The notes below the pieces were generated by a model, which was given only the letters and a program-made list of their open reading frames with translations, was not told where the DNA came from and made no database searches. Shown piece by piece: positions 5,986-10,313 of a DNA stretch of 10,313 nucleotides. A program made the position numbers and the translations under genes. This DNA is from Clostridia bacterium. Lineage in GTDB: Bacteria; Bacillota; Clostridia; Christensenellales; QALW01. Within the stretch, counting starts at the first letter, position 1; each line of letters begins with the position of its first letter. The DNA is taken from positions 1 through 10,313 of the forward strand of contig CAAGID010000023.1 of assembly GCA_900769815.1 (NCBI GenBank), given 5' to 3'.

Positions 5986-6037
5986 TTGACATATTAACCG
6001 ATTTAGGTATATAATCATATTAACCAATATCGGTTAA
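5986..6037 (+). promoter_or_regulatory. Divergent promoter/operator region with three TTAACC half-sites
   Basis: The rightward promoter is TTGACA (5986-5991), an 18-bp spacer, then TATAAT (6010-6015). TTAACCGAT (5994-6002) lies inside the spacer. Its exact inverse ATCGGTTAA is at 6029-6037. A third half-site, ATTAACC (6019-6025), forms a tight dyad with that inverse around the expected start of transcription. ATATTAACC itself recurs 26 bp apart (5991 and 6017). This is the geometry of a repressor operator, most simply for the adjacent XRE protein. A leftward promoter (TTAACC, 18 bp, TATATA) is possible but weak. Confidence 0.75.
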
Positions 6038-6057
6038 CGTTATAAGGAGGTATAAAA

Positions 6058-6228
6058 ATGCAGTATATAACTGTAAAGGAAGCCGCAAAAAGATGGGGCT
6101 ATTGTGAAAAAACAATCTATAAATGGTGTAGAAAAGGACTTATAGAAGTCACATTCAAAGCTGAGAAAATAAATAGGCAGTGGCAAATTCCTGCCGATGC
6201 ACCATGTCCTAAAAAAGTAAAATCATAA
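6058..6228 (+). CDS. Excisionase/HTH_17-like small DNA-binding protein
   Basis: This 56-residue protein starts at ATG 6058, seven bases after a perfect AAGGAGG (6044-6050). Residues 3-48 have the pattern of the MerR-like excisionase (helix_turn_helix domain 17) family: an ITVKEAAKRWGYCEKTIYKWCRKG helix-turn-helix followed by a wing that ends in the WQIP motif (residues 42-45). Proteins of this kind bind DNA as excisionases, AlpA-like regulators or partners of other regulators. It is the first gene after the operator region, and the lipoprotein follows 16 bp after its stop codon, so the two form an operon. No integrase is visible in the window, so a regulatory role is at least as likely as an excision role. 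Confidence 0.85.
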   Translation: MQYITVKEAAKRWGYCEKTIYKWCRKGLIEVTFKAEKINRQWQIPADAPCPKKVKS

Positions 6229-6244
6229 AGGAGAAATATAACAT

Positions 6245-7228
6245 ATGAAAAAAATAGTTTCACTTTCACTCGTTTTCTATTTGCTCTTGTGCTTATCCGC
6301 TTGTAATAACAACGCCTCTGTGCAGCTTGAACAAACGTCCACAGTAACGCCTACCGCAACTCCGCACACGCATTCTTTCACCTCTACAATAACAAAGAAA
6401 GCAACTTGCGCACAGGAGGGCATAGAAACTTTTACGTGCGAATGCAATTATTCTTATACTAAATCTATTGAAAAAACAATTTCTCACACTTGGACAACTG
6501 CAACCTGCACCGCCCCTGAAACATGCAAAGTCTGCAAGAAAACTCAAGGTAAAGCATTAAGTCACAATTTTGAAAACGCTACTTGCACAAAACCCAAAAC
6601 TTGTAAAACCTGCGGTGCAACAGACGGTGATGCTTTAGGACATAACTGGAAAGATGCAACTTGTCAAAAACCTAAAACATGTAAAACCTGCGGTATAACA
6701 AGCGGTGGAAACATCGACCACAATTGGAAAGCCGCTACTTGTACCACACCAAAAACTTGTAAAACCTGCGGTGCAACAGACGGTGATGCTTTAGGACATA
6801 GTTCTTATGATTATCACACAGGTAAATGTCATTCTTGTGGGGCTTTAGCCCCTGCTTTAGCTAAATGTTCGCTCAAAGTCCCATCACTGCCTCAAACCGT
6901 ATCAGAATATAATTCTACTGGTTTTAAATATTGTTCTTTTAGTATTACAAAGGTAAAACATGAATTCCTCTATAGTAACTTTGATGGTTCAGTTTCATTA
7001 GCCGTTTATATTTCTGGCAAAAAACTTTATGACTTCCGCGGTGACCTTGTTTCTGGAGGAATGCCCATTGTAGTTAAGCTTTATGGTCCTGACGGTTCGA
7101 TGATAGAAAGTAACACTAAATATATTTCAGGTTGTGTGGGTGACGTTTTTACAAATGAGGTTATTATATTCTGCGAAGATGTTGAACCCGGTCAATACAG
7201 AATTGAATTTTTTGATTATTACATCTAA
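6245..7228 (+). CDS. Lipoprotein with four 26-residue Cys-rich repeats
   Basis: This is a 327-residue protein. The signal peptide ends in lipobox L-S-A-C with Cys20, followed by a Ser/Thr/Pro linker (about 21-43). A degenerate repeat at about 43-80 leads into four repeats of exactly 26 residues (81-106, 107-132, 133-158, 159-184). Each has the pattern H-x-W/F-x-x-A-T-C-x-x-P-x-T-C-K-x-C, and GATDGDALG closes two of them. Each repeat carries three Cys, with a CxxC resembling a zinc knuckle or a disulfide. A last CHSC (195-198) precedes a beta-rich C-terminal domain of about 120 residues with no motif I know. Similar HxW..ATC..P..C..CG repeats occur in surface proteins of gut Firmicutes. The protein sits outside the membrane. 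SD AAGGAG lies at 6228-6233. It is co-transcribed with the HTH protein under the TTAACC operators. Confidence 0.88.
   Translation: MKKIVSLSLVFYLLLCLSACNNNASVQLEQTSTVTPTATPHTHSFTSTITKKATCAQEGIETFTCECNYSYTKSIEKTISHTWTTATCTAPETCKVCKKTQGKALSHNFENATCTKPKTCKTCGATDGDALGHNWKDATCQKPKTCKTCGITSGGNIDHNWKAATCTTPKTCKTCGATDGDALGHSSYDYHTGKCHSCGALAPALAKCSLKVPSLPQTVSEYNSTGFKYCSFSITKVKHEFLYSNFDGSVSLAVYISGKKLYDFRGDLVSGGMPIVVKLYGPDGSMIESNTKYISGCVGDVFTNEVIIFCEDVEPGQYRIEFFDYYI
6596..6800 (+). repeat. 49-bp identical direct repeat inside the lipoprotein gene
   Basis: Bases 6596-6644 and 6752-6800 are identical over 49 bp. They start 156 bp apart, which is two 26-codon repeat units, and the intervening unit (133-158) is clearly diverged. 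Identity that includes third codon positions means the duplication or gene conversion is recent, so the repeat number may vary between strains. Confidence 0.9.
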
Positions 7229-7234
7229 ATCTTC

Positions 7235-7272
7235 AAAAAAGCGAACGAAGTTTTTTACTTCGTTCCTTTTTT
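7235..7272. terminator. Bidirectional terminator between converging lipoprotein and ypeB genes
   Basis: GAACGAAGT (7243-7251) pairs with ACTTCGTTC (7257-7265) around a T-rich loop. An A-run lies to the left (7235-7240) and a T-run to the right (7267-7272), so it gives a U-tract in both directions. It lies 14 bp after the lipoprotein stop codon and right at the ypeB stop codon. Confidence 0.88.
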
Positions 7273-8554
7273 ATGCAACCATCTTTCCCGTATCCGTAGA
7301 TAATATCCTGAAGGACGTTTTTTCCTCTCCGTCAACGGCTGAAATATATATAGCAAAATTAAGGTTTTCGTATTTTCCGAAAAACTCATAGCATAAGTGC
7401 TCTTTTTCGTTTACGGATATTAAAGCAAGCCGTGAAGTTTCAATATTAAAGCCCTCTTTTAACTGTCCTTTTGCTTCTGCTTCGGAAAATTTAATTTCAG
7501 GTAATTGGCGGTTGCGGTTATTCATTATATAACTTTTTCCCTCAAAAGCCATAGCTTCGCCGTTATCAAGGGCGATTTTTACTTTAAAAATATCAGGATA
7601 AATTACCCTATCGTTTATAACGGGTGCAAAGTTAAATACGGTGTAGTTTGAATAATATTCCTGCCACACGTTTTTAACTTCGCCGTAATTAAGTTTTTTT
7701 ACAAACTCCATTGCCTTTTGTTCGGCTTCTTCCTCGCTTAAAACTGCCTCGTTTATTGTTCGGTCGGAAATTGCCATCAAAAGAAGTCCGCCCTCTTTTG
7801 TTACCTGCAATGTGAGATTATCTTTTTCAAAGTGATAAACAGGCACGATTCCCGCTACTTCGCCTTTAAACTCGCAGGAAAAGCCAAGATTTTTTACGTA
7901 CTCTATTGCTTCTTCCCTTGTTACTTCCCGGCGTTTTTCTTTAGGAGTATTTCTCTCCTGTCCGTCAGAAAAGGGTCCGTCGAATATAACGGAGGGATAT
8001 TCAAGAATTTCATTGTCAATACTTGAAAAAATTCCGTCAGATTCAGCTTCTCCGCCTATTTCAAGTAAAGAGAATTCATTTGCATAAACTTGATTTTCAA
8101 GTTTTGAGAGTTCATCGTTTACCTTTCGGCAGGTAGAAAAGAATTCGTTTATCTGCTTATCAAAATTTTCAGGCAAACTTTCTTCAACGGCGTATTTATT
8201 AAGTGCCGTACCGCAATAGGAGGAAAGCTGGTTTGTAAATTTTAAAGTATTCTGCACTCCCGTTGCAATAATTGGAAGCTTTGATAATTCCTGCCCGCAG
8301 GCAGAGCTTTTCATCATAACTTTTGATAAAAGCTGTGTTTTAACTGTTTCGTTTGTTGTTATCATCAGCTTTGAAAGGTCGTTTTCTACAGTACGCATAT
8401 TGTTAAAGGCTTCCTGCATATTGGATTTTAAAGAGTTTTCATACTTTAAATTAACTTCGCTTAAATCGTTGGTTCTTATTATCAGAACTGTGCTTACCGC
8501 CATTAAAACAATAAGCAAGCCTATTGACACAACTATATAAAATATTTTTCCCAT
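7271..8554 (-). CDS. ypeB: Spore germination protein YpeB
   Basis: This is a 427-residue protein. A membrane segment at about residues 4-26 anchors the N-terminus, followed by a helical region (30-165). The YpeB-type motif YPSVIFDGPFSD is at 186-197. The C-terminal half (about 211-427) contains three PepSY-like units, each opened by an acidic helix (TREEAIEYVKN; SEEEAEQKAMEFVKK; SEAEAKGQLKE) and followed by beta strands. In bacilli YpeB is a spore-membrane protein needed for the cortex-lytic enzyme SleB to be kept and held inactive in the dormant spore, and it is cleaved at germination. Here it lies 8 bp after sleB, with its ribosome site (AGGTAGGTG) overlapping the sleB stop codon. The length is close to that of other family members (around 450). 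The role is taken from the family and the gene pairing. Confidence 0.92.
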   Translation of the reverse strand: MGKIFYIVVSIGLLIVLMAVSTVLIIRTNDLSEVNLKYENSLKSNMQEAFNNMRTVENDLSKLMITTNETVKTQLLSKVMMKSSACGQELSKLPIIATGVQNTLKFTNQLSSYCGTALNKYAVEESLPENFDKQINEFFSTCRKVNDELSKLENQVYANEFSLLEIGGEAESDGIFSSIDNEILEYPSVIFDGPFSDGQERNTPKEKRREVTREEAIEYVKNLGFSCEFKGEVAGIVPVYHFEKDNLTLQVTKEGGLLLMAISDRTINEAVLSEEEAEQKAMEFVKKLNYGEVKNVWQEYYSNYTVFNFAPVINDRVIYPDIFKVKIALDNGEAMAFEGKSYIMNNRNRQLPEIKFSEAEAKGQLKEGFNIETSRLALISVNEKEHLCYEFFGKYENLNFAIYISAVDGEEKTSFRILSTDTGKMVA

Positions 8555-8562
8555 AAAAACAC

Positions 8563-9192
8563 CTACCTGCAGAAAGAATGATTACCAACAACCAAGGTTA
8601 CTTCCTTTGAAAGCATCCACTTGTTTGTGGCAGTTTTGGGGTTATAGTAATAAAGACAGCCGTCAGTTGGATCCCAACCTCCAAAAGCGTCACGGGCGGC
8701 ACGGATACATTCTTCATCGGGAGATAAATTTATCTGCCCGTCAGCCACCGCATCAAAGGCTCCGGGCTGATATATTACGCCTGAAATTGAATTAGGAAAG
8801 TTAGGGTCGTCTACTCTGTTTAATATTATTGCTCCTACCGCAACCTTACCTAAATATACTTCGCCTCGTGCTTCGCCGTAAATGCACCGTGCAAGCAAAT
8901 AAATATCACTGCTCGTATTGGTTTCCTGAGTGCTCAAATTTAATTTCGACCGCGTTTCAGGACCTAATATTCCATCTGCCTTAAGTCCGTTATCTCTCTG
9001 AAACGCCATAAGTGCATTTTTTGTTTTTGTGCCGAATATGCCATCAGCAGTACCCACATCATATCCCTTTTCATTTAATGCCTGTTGCAGTTTTTTTACC
9101 TCTTCGCCCCGTGCGCCTATTGATAAGGTTGATGCCGAAACGGTTATGGTAATTAACATAAGTGTTAATATTACCGCAAAAATTTTTCTCAT
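8563..9192 (-). CDS. sleB: Spore cortex-lytic enzyme SleB
   Basis: This is a 209-residue protein. A signal peptide (about 1-20) comes first. A peptidoglycan-binding type 1 domain (about 24-85) follows, with GARGEEVKKLQQALN and DGIFGTKTKNALMAFQ. The C-terminal hydrolase_2 (CwlJ/SleB) domain (about 95-209) has IYGEARGE at 104-111, which contains the catalytic Glu, and VILNRV-like and IYQPGAFDAV motifs. SleB is a lytic transglycosylase that cuts muramic-lactam cortex during germination. Its ATG overlaps the spoIIR stop codon (ATGA at 9189-9192), and ypeB follows at once, so translation of the three is coupled. It is somewhat shorter than Bacillus SleB (around 300 residues) because the linker between the two domains is short. 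All expected domains are intact. Confidence 0.94.
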   Translation of the reverse strand: MRKIFAVILTLMLITITVSASTLSIGARGEEVKKLQQALNEKGYDVGTADGIFGTKTKNALMAFQRDNGLKADGILGPETRSKLNLSTQETNTSSDIYLLARCIYGEARGEVYLGKVAVGAIILNRVDDPNFPNSISGVIYQPGAFDAVADGQINLSPDEECIRAARDAFGGWDPTDGCLYYYNPKTATNKWMLSKEVTLVVGNHSFCR

Positions 9193-9686
9193 AAAATACC
9201 TATCCTTTCAAGAAATTCAACTATAAAAGATTTATAAACTACCTTGTTCTCCTCAGCAGTCGTATAGCACATATTGGGAAACGCCACGCACCACCAATTA
9301 CGTCCCTGACCTTCGCCTATTTCAATTATCAACGCAGTATATTCGCCCTCAGGGTAAATTTTATTGTTATAGGTTTTTTCGGGAAAATACTCAAGTCCTA
9401 AAGTTACTCTACAGTCTTCCCCCGAAACATTTTCAGCAATATTTTTTAAATTCTCAAGTTCATTGTTAAGCACGTTTACCGCCTCGGTCTTGGTTTCAGG
9501 CGTATTAAGAATCGGTGTCAGATATTCATTTATTTCATCACGCACCTTGTATTTAATATTCTGGTCTTCTTCTGAATTGCTGTTTGCCCGTATATGTATC
9601 CTCACTATATCCTTGCTTTCAGTTATATTGAACATAACTCCCGCAAAGAGTACCGAAAAACATAATACCGCTAAAAATTTTTTCAT
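9189..9686 (-). CDS. spoIIR: Stage II sporulation protein R
   Basis: This is a 165-residue protein. A signal peptide or N-terminal membrane segment (about 3-20) is followed by the family motif RIHIRANSNSEEDQNIKYKV (29-48). The GEGQGRNWWCVAFPNMC segment (125-140) follows, both highly typical of SpoIIR. I chose ATG 9686 because GAGGTG lies six bases upstream; the in-frame ATG at 9728 lacks a ribosome site. In Bacillus, SpoIIR is made in the forespore under sigma-F and secreted into the intermembrane space, where it triggers SpoIIGA to process pro-sigma-E in the mother cell. This copy is shorter than the roughly 220 residues of Bacillus SpoIIR but keeps the conserved core. It is the first gene of the spoIIR-sleB-ypeB unit; the coupling of an early sporulation signal to germination proteins is the odd feature. 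Confidence 0.92.
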   Translation of the reverse strand: MKKFLAVLCFSVLFAGVMFNITESKDIVRIHIRANSNSEEDQNIKYKVRDEINEYLTPILNTPETKTEAVNVLNNELENLKNIAENVSGEDCRVTLGLEYFPEKTYNNKIYPEGEYTALIIEIGEGQGRNWWCVAFPNMCYTTAEENKVVYKSFIVEFLERIGIL

Positions 9687-9705
9687 TTTCTTCACCTCGA
9701 AAATG

Positions 9706-9734
9706 ATTATTTGCACAGAAAAAAACATTTATAC
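9706..9734 (-). promoter_or_regulatory. Candidate forespore (sigma-F/sigma-G type) promoter of spoIIR operon
   Basis: On the minus strand GTATA (9730-9734) and CAAATAAT (9706-9713) are 16 bp apart, which resembles the forespore sigma pattern (GyATA, then CAtAnTA). The predicted start would fall almost at the ribosome site, leaving a very short leader, so the match is weak. No good TTGACA/TATAAT pair faces this gene. Confidence 0.35.
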
Positions 9735-9764
9735 TTTTATCTTGAAAAAAATATAATTTTTCGC

Positions 9765-9793
9765 TTGACAGATTAAAGCATCTAATATATAAT
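9765..9793 (+). promoter_or_regulatory. Consensus sigma-A promoter of the tRNA-Pro gene
   Basis: TTGACA (9765-9770) and TATAAT (9788-9793) are separated by 17 bp, with start of transcription expected near 9800, just ahead of the tRNA 5' end at 9805. A perfect promoter is normal for a stable RNA gene. Confidence 0.92.
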
Positions 9794-9804
9794 ACACTTG
9801 TTTT

Positions 9805-9881
9805 CTGGGTGTGGCGCAGTTTGGTAGCGTGCATGAATGGGGTTCATGAGGCCGGAAGTTCAAGTCTTCTCACCCAGACCA
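9805..9881 (+). tRNA. tRNA-Pro (anticodon GGG)
   Basis: Complete 77-nt cloverleaf. The acceptor CTGGGTG (9805-9811) pairs with CACCCAG (9871-9877), then discriminator A9878 and encoded CCA. The anticodon stem CATGA/TCATG closes the loop ATGGGGT, giving anticodon GGG (9839-9841). The body (TGGCGCAGTTTGGTAGCG) is typical of bacterial tRNA-Pro. It is a single-gene unit with its own promoter and terminator. Confidence 0.95.
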
Positions 9882-9913
9882 AAAATCGACAGGTTTTACC
9901 CTGTCGATTTTTT
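9882..9913 (+). terminator. Terminator of the tRNA-Pro gene
   Basis: ATCGACAGG with its flanking A-run (9882-9893) pairs with CCTGTCGATTTTT (9900-9912) around a TTTTAC loop, and T residues follow. It begins directly at the CCA end of the tRNA. Confidence 0.92.
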
Positions 9914-9915
9914 AT

Positions 9916-10097
9916 CCATTGTGAAAGCAATGGTATATCATCAACAACAGCAAGGCGTTGTTGTATCTCATCAGCCGTCAGGCTGTATATCACCACGCGA
10001 AGCGTGTATATTATGCTTTCTCAATGATGATATACAATTCCTGCGGAATTGATGATGTTCAAGACTCCGTCTTGATGATATGCACGGCTACGCCGTG
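9916..10097. repeat. Array of about eight tandem hairpins with TGATGATATA-type spacers
   Basis: Stems with 3-8 nt loops follow each other at a period of roughly 20-30 bp: CCATTG/CAATGG (9916-9933), CAACAAC/GTTGTTG (9942-9963), CAGCC/GGCTG (9972-9985), CACGC/GCGTG (9994-10006), CAATTCC/GGAATTG (10035-10051), CAAGAC/GTCTTG (10060-10074) and CACGGC/GCCGTG (10083-10097). The arms differ between units but each is self-complementary. Spacers in the left half read TATATCATCA, TATCTCATCA and TATATCACCA. In the right half they read TGATGATATA, TGATGATGTT and TGATGATATG, which is the reverse complement. The midpoint is the AT-rich stretch at 10007-10034. There is no coding gene here. Confidence 0.85.
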
Positions 10098-10174
10098 ATT
10101 TATTTATACGAAAGTTCAAACTCATACGCAAAGTCTGAAAAATATCTTTTTCGTAGCCAATAGACATAAAAAAA
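10098..10174. other. AT-rich stretch without a recognised feature
   Basis: The array decays after 10097 into TGATTTATTTATAC-like sequence. I see no gene, tRNA or convincing promoter up to the A-run at 10168-10176. Confidence 0.5.
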
Positions 10175-10224
10175 AACAGTTCACAAGAACTGTTCTTCAG
10201 TCTGCTGACAAAGTCAGCAGACTG
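10175..10224. repeat. Pair of tandem hairpins related to 4491-4546
   Basis: AACAGTTC (10175-10182) pairs with GAACTGTT (10187-10194) around ACAA. Next, CAGTCTGCTGAC (10198-10209) pairs with GTCAGCAGACTG (10213-10224) around AAA. As at 4491-4546, an A-run precedes, the first stem is shorter, and the second begins TCAG and contains GCTGACAAA and GTCAGC. It appears to be a dispersed repeat with compensating arm changes. Confidence 0.75.
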
Positions 10225-10228
10225 TCAG

Positions 10229-10313
10229 AGTTCGAGAAAACCTTGCAAGGCAAGGCGCAGAACTTGCAAAAGAGGGAGTTTACACAGACGTAAATGACCG
10301 GATTTTGCAAGTG
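10229..10313. repeat. Probable dispersed repeat running off the window
   Basis: CTTGCAAA (10263-10270) has its exact inverse TTTGCAAG at 10304-10311. Nested inside is TTTAC (10279-10283) with GTAAA (10290-10294). CTTGCAA also occurs at 10242-10248, followed by GGCAAGGCGCAG. The pattern resembles non-coding intergenic repeats of clostridia, but the element is cut by the window end and no open frame is convincing. Confidence 0.5.

Noticed and set aside
9809..10052. Open frames across tRNA-Pro and the hairpin array
   Set aside because: They begin inside the tRNA and continue through palindromic repeats; no ribosome site and no protein family features.
9916..10097. CRISPR array
   Set aside because: The conserved parts are only about 10 bp, the variable parts are self-complementary hairpins, the orientation flips in the middle, and no cas gene is present.

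Overview
The window looks like chromosomal DNA of an anaerobic, spore-forming member of the Clostridia (Bacillota). Three observations support this. There is a spoIIR-sleB-ypeB sporulation/germination operon. There is an oxygen-sensitive glycyl radical enzyme (GRE) with its activase. The DNA is AT-rich, with Gram-positive-type AGGAGG ribosome sites, consensus TTGACA/TATAAT promoters and many short hairpin repeats between genes. The genus cannot be named from the sequence; the repeats remind me of gut Oscillospirales-type clostridia, but that is an impression.

Layout. 1-301: the 3' part of a tRNA operon (Val-TAC, 5'-truncated; Asp-GTC; Gly-GCC; Cys-GCA), with a terminator at 332-362. 519-4422: a divergent module with an AraC-family regulator on the minus strand and, on the plus strand, a 706-residue GRE translationally coupled to its radical-SAM activating enzyme. 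This module lies between inverted copies of one 20-bp sequence (309-328 and 4455-4474), and its GC content looks higher than that of the neighbouring genes, so it may be an acquired cassette. 4491-4574: three hairpins in a row, the last a terminator. 4602-5634: a short class I glutamine-amidotransferase-like peptidase (C26) and a small acidic lipoprotein with its own strong promoter. 5743-7228: a divergent module made of a small XRE repressor (minus) facing a 56-residue excisionase-like HTH protein and a Cys-rich lipoprotein with four 26-residue repeats; the shared promoter carries three TTAACC half-sites. 7271-9686: the minus-strand operon spoIIR-sleB-ypeB. 9765-9913: a tRNA-Pro (GGG) unit with consensus promoter and terminator. 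9916-10313: no gene, but an array of tandem hairpins whose spacers change orientation in the middle, then a hairpin pair related to the one at 4491-4546, then a further repeat that runs out of the window.

How the genes work together. The AraC protein probably activates the GRE pair in response to an unidentified small molecule. The GRE has the Cys-x-Glu active site seen in the eliminase branch (diol, choline, isethionate and hydroxyproline lyases), but the substrate cannot be told from the sequence. The XRE/HTH pair most likely controls the repeat lipoprotein through the operator cluster. SpoIIR is the forespore signal for mother-cell sigma-E activation, and SleB with YpeB is a cortex-lytic system used in germination; here all three are arranged as one transcription unit.
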